Origin: Halichoerus grypus
Lineage: Eukaryota > Chordata > Mammalia > Carnivora > Phocidae
NCBI RefSeq assembly: GCF_964656455.1
Contig: NC_135722.1
Location: forward strand, 89,647,313-89,711,312
Reading direction: 5' to 3'
DNA length: 64,000 nt
This document shows, in pieces, positions 30,413-44,919 of this stretch (position 1 is its first letter; every line of letters begins with the position of its first letter). Made by a program: the position numbers and the translations under genes. The notes beneath the pieces are model-generated. The model ran no database searches, was not told the DNA's origin, and worked only from the letters and a program-made list of their open reading frames with translations.

Positions 30413-31872
30413 GTAGGACCCCCCGCGCGGGCGGCCGGAGTTGCAAAGAAAGTCGGCTGGGTTGGCGGGGCGCGGGAGGCTGAGGGCAGGAGCGTGGGCC
30501 GGCTTCGGAAACTCGAGCCGATCGATGCGTCCGAGATGCTCTGGCGTGGCTTCTTTGCCTTTGCCAATGCAACAAGATGGTACTGTTTCTTCTCCTTTGG
30601 AAGGAAGGGGTGTGGGAGGGGTGACTTTCTCCTCTCACTTGTCAACATCCAGCTCAAACTCTCCGATGCAAATGAGTTCTTTATGCTCCCGGGATGTTAA
30701 TGAGGCAGTATCTGTGTGGCTATGCCGCGCTGAACTTCTGGGCACCTCCTCTCCTTCAGACTCAGGTTGGGAGAAGGAGAGGGTCGGGAAGGAGAGCTTT
30801 GTTGAGGTGGATATTTCAGCTCCAATAAGGTCTGACTTGCAGGAGTGGATTCAGAAGCCAGTGTGTGCCGGTTTTGCTCGGTTGCAGAACGGGCCGCAAT
30901 TACAGAATGTACCGTGGGGGTAATTTGCGGTAGTTGGGAGAAAGCTTGTCAAGAGTTTCATTGAATGGAATCGGGTTCTCTGAATACGGCTGAATTGTGA
31001 ATCCTACACAGCCCCGGATTCAGGGTCTAAAGTGAAATGTCACCCCTGGTGCTGATTGTTTACTTTGTGCAGCCTAGCAGGGGCGGAGAGGCTGGTGGAC
31101 TTCTCCCCGAAAGAACTTTGCTACCTCTGGGCTGGCTCCCTGCCAAAGGGAGCCCGCAAGGGGGGGGGGAGGGGCTGGCATGGTGGAGGGAGGGGAGGGC
31201 GATCTGGGGAGGGACGGTGAGTGCCTACTTAGCCAAAGGCATCAAAAGTCACCTGTGGAATTGAGTTCGAAGGGGAGAAGTAAAGCAGCTCTCTGCCATC
31301 TGAGGCAGCATTTGTGCCAGCCAGCACGGCTCCGAGAGGGACAGGACTCTCAGAAAAATCCACAACAGAGCTTGTCCATCTGTTGATTAAATGAAGGGTA
31401 AAAGTTTTCAAGAAAGCAGAGCACCGCCATGGGTGGCTGGCTTTGCAAGCAAACAGCATGTCTCTTTTTCTTTCCCTGTCAAGGAGAAGCCAAATGTAAG
31501 CAAAAACCCCACGCCTCCTTCCTCTGCTCTTCCATTGGTACTTACGGTCACTGCAGATTTCCCCCTTACCAAACTTTGCTCATGGCCATCCTGATTAAAC
31601 CGGGGGGGGCCTTTCCCCGTAACAGTGTGCACGCGCCCACGCCTGTATGTAATTACAATGTGTACACACACACGCACACACTCATGTATTCATATGGTAG
31701 TGTGCATCTCACCAGGGCTCCCTACAGCAGCAGGAAGATAAATTGCCTTCCCTAGAGTTTTCAGGCTGAATGAATAAGAACTATCTCAGAACACTGGTAC
31801 AGAAACAGTTTGGGTTATATTACCATTTTGTGAGATTGCCCTCCTTCTTGGATGCCTGTGTGCTTGCTTATG

Positions 31873-31910
31873 GACACACACACACACAAACTCACTCACA
31901 CTCACACTCC
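31873..31910. repeat. AC-rich compound microsatellite
   Basis: ACACAC run followed by CACT/CTCA repeats. Confidence 0.85.
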
Positions 31911-34900
31911 CATGCTCCTTTGCCTCTTCCCAATTTACTCAGGAAGTTGCCTGTAGAATCCCTACAAGGAGGAGCCCACCATCCCCCCCTCCACAAATGT
32001 TCATGGGACCCGCGCACATTTTAATCCGCCCGTGTGTTGTTGGAAAGCTGGAGGTGTGATTCTCCTCTAGATTGGCATAAGAAGCCTTTGGTGTCTGAGT
32101 GCTTCTTTGGCTGTCTGAATCATCACAGTATGCATCTTCTGCTTTGCTTATCCCTTTCTCAGTACCAGAGCTGTTTCCTCGCTGTCTCATATGAATCTTT
32201 AAATATTTACCTATGGAGGTTAAACGCTCCGTTTCATCCACCCTTAGCCCTGAGAGCACTAGGAAGAAACCACAGCATCCTGCAATGCCTACTTCCTTGT
32301 GATTCCTGAGTGTTCCGAGCTTAGCCAGCACTGCCCACCCTACCCAACGGTAGCTGTCAGGGCCCACGGGGCTCCAAAATAGGTCTAAAGAAAGATGATG
32401 AGACAGAGTGGATGTAGCCAGTCAAAATACCCTGCATCACTGGACACTGTAGGTTTTGTGAATAGACAGCATCTGATGACAGGAATTAAGGGCCAAGTGG
32501 GATGCTTTTTATGGACTTTTGTGATATGTTACCTTTTGACTTGATCCGTAGACATGTGTTTTAATGTGGTTGTTGTCCTGAGTATTGTGAATTCCCCAGG
32601 GGATTCTCTTTGACCCTACACCTATATGATCAGTTCCTATACTGTGCCCACCTCTACCTAGCACCATATATTTCTCAAGTTATTAGTTAGAGTGCATCCA
32701 CTTCCAAGAGGTCGTGAGAGGACTGGCCCTCAGGCCCCAGGCGACACCCGCAGACATCCCCCTGACTGAAGTTGCCTGGCATGCCCTAACGAGTCACCCA
32801 TTTGACAACCCTCCCGCTCCAACCTCGCGCACACGCTTCCTCCTGGGATGCTTTCCAAGGAAATGTGCAGGGACTCAGGGATGCCTCTCCTCTCAGAGAA
32901 AACAAATGTGCAGGGTTCTTTTTAGGCCTTTATCTGGCACTCCGGTGACACCTCCATCTGCTGCCCAGTGGGAGCCTATGTGTCATTTTAGAGTTTCTGG
33001 AAACACAATTCTCATGCTTCCTGTTCCCGTTGTCTTAGTCCCCCTACGGAGGGAGAGCTCCAAACAGCTCTCTGAAGGCTTCCGTGGCAAAAACATTTAA
33101 GTCAAAACTCTTAAAGTCCCTTTCAGTTGTCTGTTCTCTCCCAATTTGTCTGATATTTATTCACTTTTACTTGTCCTCGTAACCCTTTAGAGAGTGAATT
33201 CCAAGTATAATCAATGTGAGCAATGCGCTGTGTCCCCTCTCCCTTGAAAGTTTGGGCTTTTCGTGGAGCTGGAGATTAAATATGTATTTATCTTTCCTAA
33301 GGTGGCAGTAGAAAGACCAAATGGCATGCCTCCATTTCCGCCCCTGCCAACGTCCCCGGGCCTGGCTCCCCACAAAGAAATGGCGAGCCGCCAGTGTGTG
33401 CTGCTTGTGGGTTTCTCCCTTGCTGGGGATGCCTCTTCCATCAGCTGTCAGGACCGCTTGTCCATGCTTTGTGCAGAGAGGGATAATGTCACAGCACAAT
33501 TTGCCTCCTGCAAAGAAGAGGCATGTTCTGCCCCTGGGTGAAAAGGAATCAATTCTGTTGTCATCCATAAACTTAGAACTGGCGATATCTTTTTCCCTTT
33601 ATCATTTCCGTTTGCCCACAACTATTTCCCTCTGTGCCCTCCTTCATCTTCAAGAGCCGTGCCAACCAGCCTGCACCCCCTCCCCCCGTCTTAAGTAGCT
33701 AGGAAGGACCAGTGTGCCAGCAGGATGGGAGATCCCTGCTGCCCAGCTGAGACAGTCTGGGGAATGCGCAGTGATACAAATTGGTGCCTTGAACTCAGAC
33801 GCTCTTCGGAAAGGTGTTCTCTTCCCTGCTCACTGACATTTCCCCCTAGCATTCCTAGACTGTCCCGTCTGGCTCATAACCTTGCAGGGCCCGAAAGCTC
33901 TAACTCTGGCCAACCCAGATCTCTCGTTGGACTTTCCCGCGTGCCAGGCTGCTCTGAACGTGTTGGGGGGACAATGAGAACTTACTTGTCAATGACAGTC
34001 CCTGAGTTGAGGGTTCATCCGGGACGTCACCTCTCCCTTGGGAAGAATCTAAGTGACTTGCTCTCCTGTCCTGCTGGCAGGAGTCTCCCAAAGGGCTGTC
34101 CGATGGCTACCTGAGGGACAGAGGTTGGTGGCGACATGACTTTCCAAGGGGAGAGAAGAGCCGGAAGCAGACACGGGGCTTGTCTTGTGAGTGAAGAGAC
34201 CCAGCTAGGATGAGGGAAGCCATGGGGATGACAGGAAGCTTGGAGAGGAAGGAGCAACTTCTAGACGCCTTAACTTGCGAGAAGCTCCCTGGGGGAGGGA
34301 GAGGGGCACCAGAAGATACCAGGAATGCATCAGAGGCAGCCAGAAGAATGGGGGGGATCATAAGGGGGACAGACTGAGAAGGCATTAAAACAAGAAATTG
34401 GGAGTGAACAGCAACTTAGCAAACATGTAACCTTGCCCAGAACTGTCACATAACAAAAGATGAGGCAAGTATTAAGTGCGCCGCTCCTCCCACCGGCACC
34501 CCAAGTGGTATGACGTCTTGTCTAGAGGAGGAAGGATGCTTTCTTTTGTCCTGGAAGGTCAGTGTACCACTGCCAAGGGTGTGGGACCACTTCTTTAACA
34601 AATCCTCTGGGTGAAGGGAACTGGGACACGTCTGTTGGGCATGGGGGTGGTCTCAGCGTCTGCTACCCAGCAGGGAGCTCTCTGTTGCCAGCCAGACCTA
34701 TTGAGGAAGGAAGAGAAACTCCCCAGGGGGAGAAGGGTGCGGGGTGGGGTCAACGCCTGCGCACTGCACTTACAGGATACCGCGGGGGCCTCCCTCCTGG
34801 GTTACAAAGGAGGATCTCCCTTGGAACATGGCAGCAGGGAGCTAGGCATGGTACCAAGGAGCAGCTCTCCCTGGTGTGCCTGTGTTGGTGGGAGCCAGGG

Positions 34901-34999
34901 CCAGCAGGAGACGGGGTGGAGCAGGGGATTAGGCCTGAAGATGCAATTTTTCTTTTTTGTTCAGCCCAGTGGGGGTGACTTAGGAGGCATTATATTGCA

Positions 35000-37030
35000 G
35001 ACCCAAAAAAGCACATGAATAATCCAAAGTGAATTCAAGAGATTTCAATAGCAAAATAATAACAATACTAATGATACCTTTGATTTGCAGAGTACTTTTC
35101 TTCCAAGGAGATAAAAAGATAAACTGTTTTGGAAACATCAACAAGGAAAAGAAAATTGCCTGTGATGGAAGCGTGGGAAGGAGGGCCAACAGCATTCATT
35201 TTAGGGTCTCCTGTAAATCGGGGGTGGCGGGGGGTGTCACATGGGCAAGAGGCATCCTTCTTCAGCTACAGTCCTTATCCTTCTAAAATGCTGAAATAAA
35301 TAACTTTTAGGTGAAAAACCAGGCAGTTTTAATAGGGGTCAACCCGAAAGAGTGAGGCCCTGTACCCTGCTTGTGCCGGGAATGGGGACACTCTGATTCA
35401 GCCGTGGGGAGGGTCTGTCAGATCAAGAGAAGGTCGCGGAACTCACACTTGGACTCCACCACTGCAGCAATCCTGATTTTAATGGTGGTGCTGGTGGCAC
35501 AGCCACTGGGGCCCTAGTCTCCCCGCAAGATCAGGGGGCACCCCAGTGTTCATGGAGCGGGGTCGGGATGGGGCTCTTGTGGTGGGGGAGGTCTGTTCCC
35601 TTGGGTTGCATGTCCCCTCACTGCTGCCCACAGGGAGTGAGGTGCAAAATGAGGCAGGATCCCGTGCCCGGCTGGATGAGTTCGCCCTGTATTCCAAATA
35701 GAGGAGGTTTTATTTCCAGTGAGGGGAGTCTATACTGCACTGAGCATAGATGCCATTGAGCATGGTTTTCTTTTCCCCAGGGGAAAACCAGGATCCACAG
35801 TTGGGTGTGCACGTCCAATAAGACGTGCAGATCATCCTAATACTTTTCACACAGTCACACCAAGAATGCTGTGTCCTGCTTTCTGCCAGAGCTTGAGGAT
35901 TAAGCCTGGAAGGGCTTCCACCTTCCACGCTCTCTCAGAATCCACGGTGTTGCCCTAGGATGAGGATCGTCACCACCATATTTAACGTGAACTTCCATTA
36001 ACTTTCTGCTTCTGAGCCCCTGAAGGAGCTAGGCATCAAACATTGTGCTTTTTTCCCTTTGCTCTTCTGAGTGTGAAAATGAGTACTCTGGCTGTATATT
36101 TCTAGAAGTCAGTAAATGTCAATATTGGATAAGTGTTTCCTTTATATCAGGGCGATTTAGCATAAGCTGCTTGGAAACAAATGTCTTCCGTAAGCATACA
36201 ATGTTTCCGTGAGTCCACAGTCAGCACCACTGCGAGGATTAAATCAATGTCAGCTTCCCTTGGGTACACTGGTAACAAGTCAAAGCCTGGAAATAGTGGC
36301 CAGCATGGGTGAATCCTGCTCCCTGCAGAATTACTCAGCTGCAGCCCTGGCTGGGGCAGGGAGAGTGAGAGGTGCGTACCCTTCCATCTGGTTCCTGGAC
36401 AAAAAGGCAAGGAAGGAGCCAACGTAGAGGCCTCCCACATGTCATGGGAAAGTTCCCCACCCCCCCAACCCCTGCAGTCTCAAAGCCTTCTCATGCCCTC
36501 TCCAAACCTCCTCCCATCTGTGACCCCACTCTACACACACACAGCTTACGGCTGAAGTGTCGTCCTGTCCAGAGCTTTGGAAAAATCCTCCATCTTCCTG
36601 AAATGGGAGGTGAGATCTCACTGTGCTCTTCCACCTGGTGCGGGTGTCCTCATAGGCAGAGTGAGGTAGACTGGCCCGAGGCCGTTTTTTTGGAACATTG
36701 AAACCCAAACTGCAATGATACAGGTTGTGAGTATTAAAAAGATGTATGAATATCAGGCTGAATTATCAAGATGGTCTGCTTACTTGGCCTGGGTTCCCTC
36801 GACAGTTGTTGTAAGTTCAGTCTCTTTCTAACCCATGCCTAGAAAACAGGAATTTGAAATCTGACACTGACTTACAGCCAGTGACAACCAAGGCTTCCAT
36901 TCGTCATTCCACACTTTTCCCCAGGGGCTCCATACAGTCTCAGAGGGCCACATTCTCTTCGTCCTTCCTTCGTGATCAAATAGCCCTTGAGGACACCAAA
37001 GCTCAGCCCCTGGCCACTCAGCCTGCACTC
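35000..37030. other. Intronic DNA, no exon seen
   Basis: 35050-35130 ('caaaataataacaatact', 'tttgcagagtacttttct') may be the edge of a MIR-like relic. Otherwise nothing is recognised. Confidence 0.35.
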
Positions 37031-37440
37031 ATGGTAGGCCGACTGTGTGGTGGGCACCATGCCAGGGACTTCTGATGCAAAGACCCCTAAAACAGTATTT
37101 CTGCCCCAGGGGGGGCTCTCAGTCTGGTCAGGGAGCAGACACTTTGGCTGATGGTTACGTGATGGGCTCAGAGTTGTCAAGAGTATTCTGAGAGCCACCG
37201 AAATGACCGAGGGCATCAGGAAAGGCCGCAGAGAGGCAGTGACTTGATTTCAAAGGATGTCTGGGAGCCCTCCTGGGGAAGCACAAAAAAGAGTGTTTCA
37301 GGCTTGCCTTAGAGCATGTGCAAAGGAAAGAAGGCAGGACAGAATGCCATCTGTTCCGAAGCAATGGGTAGTGTGGGTGGCTGGAATAGGAGTGTGTTGA
37401 GGGTAGTGAGAAGCTTGGGAAGGGGTGGGTCAGCTTGTCA
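37030..37440 (+). mobile_element. Ancient mammalian repeat, family not named
   Basis: 'tgggcaccatgccagggact', 'agagcatgtgcaaaggaaag' and 'gcaatgggtagtgtggg' fit the ancient family noted at 23050. Highly diverged. Confidence 0.4.
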
Positions 37441-39230
37441 TAAATACCATGCTAAATGTTTTGATGACTTAACTATCAGAGTTAAGTCTGTTCCTTAGAA
37501 ACATTGTGAGTAGGTTTTGGATCTGTAGTCCTCTCTGTGCCATGAGTCCTATGGATAAAAGAGGGGAAGAATCCATTTGTTACTTATTCTTCTTGGTTTG
37601 CCCTGTTTTTTATATGGAGCTTTAAAAATGTAGAATTGAATGGAAATATACCCATTCCTTCCGGCTCACCTTCCTTCATAGCTAGTATGTAAAGGGGTGG
37701 AAAATAGAGCAAGAGCGTAAGTGTGGAGGAACTGACTTTCCCTGTCGGTCTACATTCCAGAAGGAGGCAGAGAAGAATAGTAGGTAGATGTATACTTAAG
37801 AACAATGTGTTGGATAAAGAATGTGGTGGGGAACCAAGGAGCACACAGAAGCAGGGACGACTGAGTGCACACTGGATTCTTAGTTGTATGGCGTGCACTG
37901 AGGAATGGGATTTACCTGTTTCTGGGGCCCAGGGAGGCTCGCCTAACATTGAGGATGAATGGTAAACCAGGAAGGGAGACAAGAACAAGGATGACATAAA
38001 TAAGAAATGCCTAGAGATATTTTGCTAATGATTTCTTTGCTGTTCTGAAGAGGAAGCTAAGTTATGCTGGCTTTGGGGAAAATAAGGTTACAAGACAGGT
38101 GATTCCACTCAGAAGATGTTAGAAATGTTTATAAGTCTCCAGTACCAAGAGTAAAGAACGTCATCAGATCTACTCATGTGTCCCACACTTGGGCCTGTTC
38201 TCCTCAGGAATTGGTGGGGACTGGCAGGACAAGCTCAACAGCGAAGCAAATACACGCATTGTTCTGCCAGAAATAGGCAGTGACGGATCTAAGACTGTCG
38301 ATATTTAATTCTAGTGTCTAAGGTTAGCCCACTGAACAGTCTCCCATTGCTGACCGTGCTCTAAGAGTAGAATTCGGGCCCCCAAGAATGGAAGAGTCAG
38401 TTCCCAAGCAGCGGATCAAAGAGTCGACTAGATGTCATCCAAATCCTCTCCAACCCTACGACTCCCTGAGTATTATCTATTAGCAACAACCTATTGATTC
38501 TGGATATTAAATTCCTAGAAGATAGATGATGTGTTACAGATGTCTTTGTCCAGCACATTTTCTTGTAAGTGCCAGGCAAATCCTTTTGGCTGTGGGTGAT
38601 GGTAGTGGTGGCAGTAATAATGTTTTGAGGATGAAGATGATGATGATGAGTGTTGGTGTAAAACTTCACAGGCTGTAGAGTACCATTCACAAGCACTGCT
38701 TCATTTCATTACTGTGCTAGCATGAGAGGCAGCTGTGATCACTGTCATAGGCTCCGAAAGGTCATGTCCTCGACCAAAGTCACTCTCATCTGCTTCACTT
38801 TTTCATATGCCTTGATGCTTCTCAAGATGCTGGTAGATGTGGCAGCTCCAAATCATCCACACTGAAAAATGCATGAGAAGATCCTAGGCTGTGGCATAAT
38901 ATGGAACATGTTCTTCTAGCTTGTGGGAATCCTTGGTGGCTAGGCATAGAAAAGGATTTTAAGGATTTCTCATGAAAACCAGGGAGCTGACCTTCAAACC
39001 ACGACCTAGCCTTGCAGCTCTGTCTTTTGATTCCAGACTCTTTCTGAGTTGGTTCCTTCATCTTCTGGCATTCAGCTTTACCTTGAGGGCACAGGTTTCC
39101 AGGGGAAATGACAGGCCAGCCTCTTGGGCTGAATAGCAATCAAGGGGATGTTGCTTGGGTAGTTCGTTTTGTGGCTGTGTTGACAATTAAAAAAAAAAAA
39201 AAGGCAAGGGCAGGAACTTTTATTCTCTTA
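37440..39230. other. Intronic DNA, no exon seen
   Basis: A GAT/ATG simple repeat lies at 38630-38650 and an A14-type run at 39188-39202. No other feature is recognised. Confidence 0.35.
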
Positions 39231-39254
39231 ATTGGTTGATTAAAATATCCGTTT

Positions 39255-39345
39255 CTTTTATCCACCCGCCCTGGTGCCAGGCATGCTACTCAGCACATAG
39301 AGGACTCTGAATAAATGTTGAAATATTGGAATGAATGGCAAGAAA
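39255..39345 (+). mobile_element. L2 LINE 3' end
   Basis: 'ggtgccaggcatgctactca' and 'actctgaataaatgttgaaa' match the terminal part of L2. Confidence 0.5.
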
Positions 39346-42300
39346 CAGTGAAAGGAAGAGAAAGCAGTGTTTCTGACATCACACGTGCAGGGGTTGACAG
39401 GCCCCCATGGAAGGGCAGAGGAGAGATCCCAACTATTTGGAGTAGAAAGTTGTTCCTCTCTGAGTGAGGCCCTGAATGACCACTGAGTCACCAGGGACAC
39501 TGCCGAGAGAAACATCCTCCGGCAAGCCACCCACTCCTCAGTTTCAGTAAAAAAAAAATCCCAGCCCTGTCCTTCTGTTCTTTAATGCATGTCAGTTCCC
39601 ATTTCTGTCAGTCACCTGCAAGTGTCACAGGTGACTCGGCTCTGGTGCAGTGTGACAGTCCACCTGTCACCCTTGGCGATGCTGGGAGCTCTGACTGTTC
39701 CAGAGTAACACTGGGACCCGGCTGGCTCATCATGCAGGCAACCATGGGGGACAGAAACCTAGAGCTTTCTCCTGGAGACCCTCCCCGGGTACCACAGGAG
39801 AAGCGATGCCACCCTCCCTGCCTTCCTGACCTCGTGACAAAGAGAGAGAAATTGCCAATTAACCTCCCAGTGGCTTTACCCTCCATATTCTAGGACCCGC
39901 ACTTGTCCACACCTCGCTGAAGGACGCTGGGTCCACCTCACATTCACAGGGAGTCCCATTTCATCAGAGAGCTGGCCTCAGAAGCCTTTTTCTTACAGAG
40001 GACGCTGCACCTGCGTGAGGGGCCACGGGCGGGAGCGAGAGGGCCTGTTCTTCCCTTGGGTCCACATCAGGCAGGAGCAGGTGGAAATGTTTTGGGATGC
40101 GAAACCTGGGGAGCGCTGCAGTTCCTGCATCAGCCTGATGGTGGCAGCAGCAGCGCTTGCAAAGCCCAGGAGTGAGCGGAGCTGAGGCTCAGGGCGACCC
40201 TTAGTCGCAGGAAGAGCCAGGGTCTCTAGTCCGGGTGCCCGGGGCCCTCCTCTGCCCATGATGCTCCAGCTGAGCCTGGAGCATGGAAAGGGCATGGAGG
40301 GAAAGAGCAAGCCTTCCAGATTAGCAGCAGCTCCCCCCGGAGGCTCAGGTGCTTTCTGCTCTTTCTGATGGATGTGAGGGCAGAGTGCTAAGGGCAACGT
40401 CTGAGCAAAGGTAGGTGCGCACAAATAAAAATGTCCAAGGGTGTGGAAGAGCTGCAAAAAGAGGGAGCAGGGGAGACCTCAGCTACCTGTCCATTTCCCT
40501 GTGGCAGGTGTTTTCCCAGGCTGGTGTCTCTCCTGTGGATGATGAATGCATCCGTCCCCCTCCAGGAATGGCCAGGCGCCAGGAGCCCGGCTTCCTCACC
40601 CCAGTCCCCATCCTGGGCCCACTGCCCCTCTCTCCAGGAGTTTGCCTCTTTAACGATCCAGGAGCCAATATTTCTGCTGTTGCTCCCCTCCCCTGCTGGA
40701 AAAGCCAAACAGATGCTAAAATTAGTCTCATTATTCCTGATCTCCTAGGCAGGCTGAAGAGGTGCTACTCTGTTTTCATCTCTGGACAGAAACAGACACC
40801 ATTAAAATAAATCACCATCAGCGGTGGTTGTTTGTTTCAGAACGCAACTTACCAGGCAAGGTAACCGGATCCTAAGGCCGGCACTGGAAGCCCACCGCCT
40901 GCCCGGCTGGTGGTGGCAGCTTGCCTTTTTCACCTTTTGAAGATTGCAAGTAAGATGTGTCTCAGACCCTGGAATCAATCTGTGTGCAGCATTAACTAAG
41001 ACAGTGGGACATGGGGAGAGGGAAGGGTGAGGCCATCATTGGAGCTGCCCGCTCCTTATCTTCTCTGTATGGCTCAAGTGGCTGGTAGACTGGCCGTTTA
41101 TGTTGTCCGACACCCCAGGACGTTATTTGATATCCATTAGGTTTTGCTTGCCAGTAGGATTTTAGATGAGGTTTGCCCAAACCCAAGTGGCCTCCCACAC
41201 CTGACTCCCCATCAGAGCCCTTTGCTACTTTGTTACTAGCAAGGTGAGTTGCCACCGGCCCAATCTGTCCGTCCTCACACTGTCTGTCTTCCTGGGGGAG
41301 GGGGTGCCCAGTGGGGTGGGAGAGAAGGTAGGATTGTTCTGTCCATTGTATTAATGCAGTGCCCCTGGCACATGCCAGGTGACTTCTTGAGCATCTCGCA
41401 TCAGAGAAGAAAACTTTTTGCCTGAAGTTTGCAAAGCCTTATTTCAAACTGCAGATCTGAGGCTGCACGGGTCAGTGAGGAAACATAGAACTGCATTATA
41501 TGAGAAGTTGCTAAAAGTAATGGAGATTGATCTCCTCCCCATAGAAAAAGATGTTACACCCACGTGGTATGGGCTCTTGGCTCCGCTGCTTTCCTGGCCC
41601 CTCGGGTGGGCCAACTTGATCCCCGTTCTTCTTTCACAAACACGAGCTCTGTTAGGATTTTGGGAATCCCTCGATGGAAAGCTGAACCGGGGAGAGGGGA
41701 AATGGTGAGAATAGAAAAGAATCGAAACCTGTAATGGTCTCCAGATGCCGACCTCACAGTGTGTGTCTGGCCACCAGACTGCCTCCTGGTCGCTGACATG
41801 GAGCCAGCCATGGGGAGGCGTCACGGAGACCTAGAGCCAGGTTTGCTGAGCTTTGCGTGCATTCCCCTCTGTCATCCTCCTAGCAACCCAGTAAAGCAGG
41901 ACTGTCAGCCCACTGGCCAGTGAAAGCTGCTGAGGCTGAGATTCCATGATTTGCCCACAGACTCCATAACGTTGCCTCTCCTTCCTGGGGAGAGATGGGA
42001 CGGCCATTCGGACACTCGCATGCACGCCCCTGGTCCCTTGCTGCGCCTCTCTTCAGAGGAATCCCCCTCACGCTGGTGCCACCACTGCCGTGTGCCTGGT
42101 AGTAGGCTGCAGAACCCCTGGCCTGGCCTGTGGTCCTCCTCCTTCATGACTTGTAGGGCTTGCGATGAAGAGCCGATCAAAATGGAGGAAAAGACCGTCC
42201 CCGAAGACAGAAGCTGAGTAAGAATTCACGAAGCTCTGCCCTGTGGCCAGCAGGTGCTTGTTACTTCCCCAACCCAGCTCCAGTTTAGCTGAACATTTTG

Positions 42301-44900
42301 AAAGCCAGATGCTGATTTCTTAACAAGAACACATCACCACCTAACTTTCCTTCGGTGGATTAAAAAAAAAGAAGAAGAAGAAACCCCATTCTGCTGAGGG
42401 AGAGGTGAGCCTGGTGTTAGCTCCGCGCTGGAAGAACGGAGCTGCTCTACACAAAAAGGCGTTGCAGGACATCAAAACCGTCCTTTTTGTCAAGTCTAGA
42501 AGTGTAAAAATGTCTGGAGACCACATGGTTCTGAAATGATTAATAATAGTCGTTAGGGAGAGAGAGAAAGGACTCTTGGAATGTGCGAGAGTCTGAATAC
42601 TGTTCAGGCCCGATTCTCCTCACTTTGGCTCCAGCAGGTTCGTCTTGCCTGGTGTCAGAAATCATTTCTGAAGATGGCCTGTCTCTACCCAGACCATGCT
42701 CAGGATCATAGTATTAGCTGAAGATAGGCACTTAAGATAAACTAGCAAAACATAAAATTTCCTTGACGTTTTCAAAGCTCCTTTGGATTGAATCAGAGGA
42801 GTACAGAGGAAGAATGCAAGGCAGACAGATCTCGGTGTGGAAGACATAACATTCCTTCTATCGATACCACAGTCTGAGCCTTTCAGCGGAACCCACGGCT
42901 CTTGTCGGCAGGTGCATTGTCAGCTGTCGCCAGGGCTCCGAATCCACGTGGGTGGCCCTTGTTCCGGGCATGAGCTTTGCTTTGGGTTTTCTCTTCATCA
43001 AGCCAGGGCAGAAGCATTCACAGATAGAAATCCATCCTTGACAGGTGAAAACAACTGAATGCCGAGCTGATCAGACTGGGAGAAATACCATCCAGAAAAC
43101 CTTATTGCTTCCCGACCCTGTTCTCCTGCTAATAATAATAGGAAATCTGCATTTCCTTCTCATTATCAGCAGATATTCATTGTCGAAGATCCTACCACCG
43201 AATTCTTGCCAAGGAAAGTGAAAGTATATGTACTGCTGTGTTTTTTCAGTTAAATTGTCTTCTTATGTTATTTTGTCTGCCTTAAATGTTTGCGAAGTCA
43301 GGGCCGGGATTCTTCTATCATTCCTATGGGCTGTTGCAGCCATATGAACTGAAAGAAATCTTTCCTAGTCAAAATAGGAATGCCCTTGCTTGGCACCAAG
43401 CCAGTTTACCCTTTTTTATGGAATAGTGTTCAGAGTATTTGAATGCTCATCTGGCCCCAACGTGTGGGGCATGGAGGTCACAACTTTCCTCGAAGTAAAT
43501 ATCGAGATGTTTTGAAACAACCGCTTAGTAGAGCCCTGTCCAGAGAAAGACAAATAAAAGTATCTGGTGGGTGCATTTTGGCCCAGGGATCACCTGCCTC
43601 CCCTCTACCCCCCACCCTTCCCTGCCCTGGCCTCCCCTCCCTGTGAATACTGCTTATATTAACTTGGGCTGTACAAGCACTCTGGAGAGCAGCTTTTAAC
43701 CAAAGGAGGTAAGGTGACTCATGGGAGCTGCCTCGAAGAGTTTCCATGTCACGTTACTAGCTCAGGATGATGTGCACGGTGAGAATGGACTCAGGAATCA
43801 CCATGGGTCCTGAGCACAGGAAACCAAACAGGTTGATAAGGCCAGGAACATGCAATTTGGAACAGGATGGCTTTGCCGGTCTCTTGTTGATGTCGCTGCT
43901 TTCCTCACGACCGAGAAGAACGCGAGTCACTTGCTTCCTTGTCCCACCTCAGGGGAGCCCAGGAAAGCAATGTGAGCATTTGTGCTGACATGGAAGAATG
44001 TGGCCGAGAGCGGCCGTAGATTTTCTTCCACCTGCACTTTAGAATGGTTATTTTAAAGTTAACGCTGTACACCAGAGATGCTCATGTCCATAAAGGATGG
44101 ATTTTCTGCTTGGCACAGTGAAGAGATTCAGAACGTATATAATAATGCACCCCGAGAATTCTTGTTCTATTTTTTAAAAAAATCTTCAAGGTCAATACAA
44201 CCGCAGACATCGCTATTCACTTCATTGCGAACTGGGATCTACTAGCTGCGTACTGTCATTTTATTTTTCAATTCATAAAAAAAGATGTTCTCATCACTAG
44301 GCCTCTGGGCCTCTTTATTCAGCCCAGATCACCAATGGGAAACCAAATGCAGGAACTGATGAATACAGCAGTGGAGAGGAGAGAGAGAGAGGTGGAGCCG
44401 GGGCCAGATGCGAAGACACCCCCAAGCCCCTGCTGGCTGCTCTATATGCCTTGTGCATGTTCCCAGATGGAGGACGTAGTGATAGAAGAGAAGAAGGGGG
44501 AGAGGAGCGTAGGTGCGTGTGCCTGTCAGCCTAGCGAGCAGAGACAGATGGACAGACAGAAAGACGGAGCAAGCTGAGAGGTGTGTAGAGGGCAGACATG
44601 TTAATCTCCTGGAGACCACAAGACTGTAGGGTTCCGAGCTCGAACTCTCCCTGATCCAGAAGGCACACTCCTGTGCACAAGAAGGTTTTGAAGTTTCCAT
44701 TCATCAGCTTAGCCATGACGATAGCCAATGTGCCAGATTCCAGGGACACAGAGGGCTCTGTCTTTGGATGGTTGTCTGTTTCTTTGACGGCGTCCCAGCA
44801 CCTTCGGGAGAAAGAGCTCTCTTCTCCTCCGTTCTCACACACACCCTTCGCCCCAGCCAAGCCCAGCTGCTGGCGTCTCTGAGTGTGATTTGCTCTCTCA
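39345..44900. other. Intronic DNA, no exon seen
   Basis: About 5.5 kb without a recognised repeat family or exon. It includes a clustered set of CACCTG/CAGGTG E-boxes at 39611-39680 and a GAA run at 42369-42382. Confidence 0.35.
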
Positions 44901-44919
44901 CACCTCCTGGCTTTCTCGC

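Larger units (their letters stand above)
29930..30560 (+). promoter_or_regulatory. KIRREL3 CpG-island promoter and 5' leader
   Basis: CpG-dense sequence surrounds the coding start. A C-rich GC-box-like stretch (29936-29962) precedes the densest part. No TATA box is evident, as is common for CpG-island promoters. The transcription start cannot be placed from sequence. If it lies before 30092, the leader contains two upstream ATGs (30092 and 30240) and no others after 29930. Confidence 0.7.

Noticed and set aside
29749..30657. Long frames on both strands over the KIRREL3 CpG island (100-176 residues)
   Set aside because: They run across the promoter, exon and intron with no regard for the splice donor; GC-rich chance frames.
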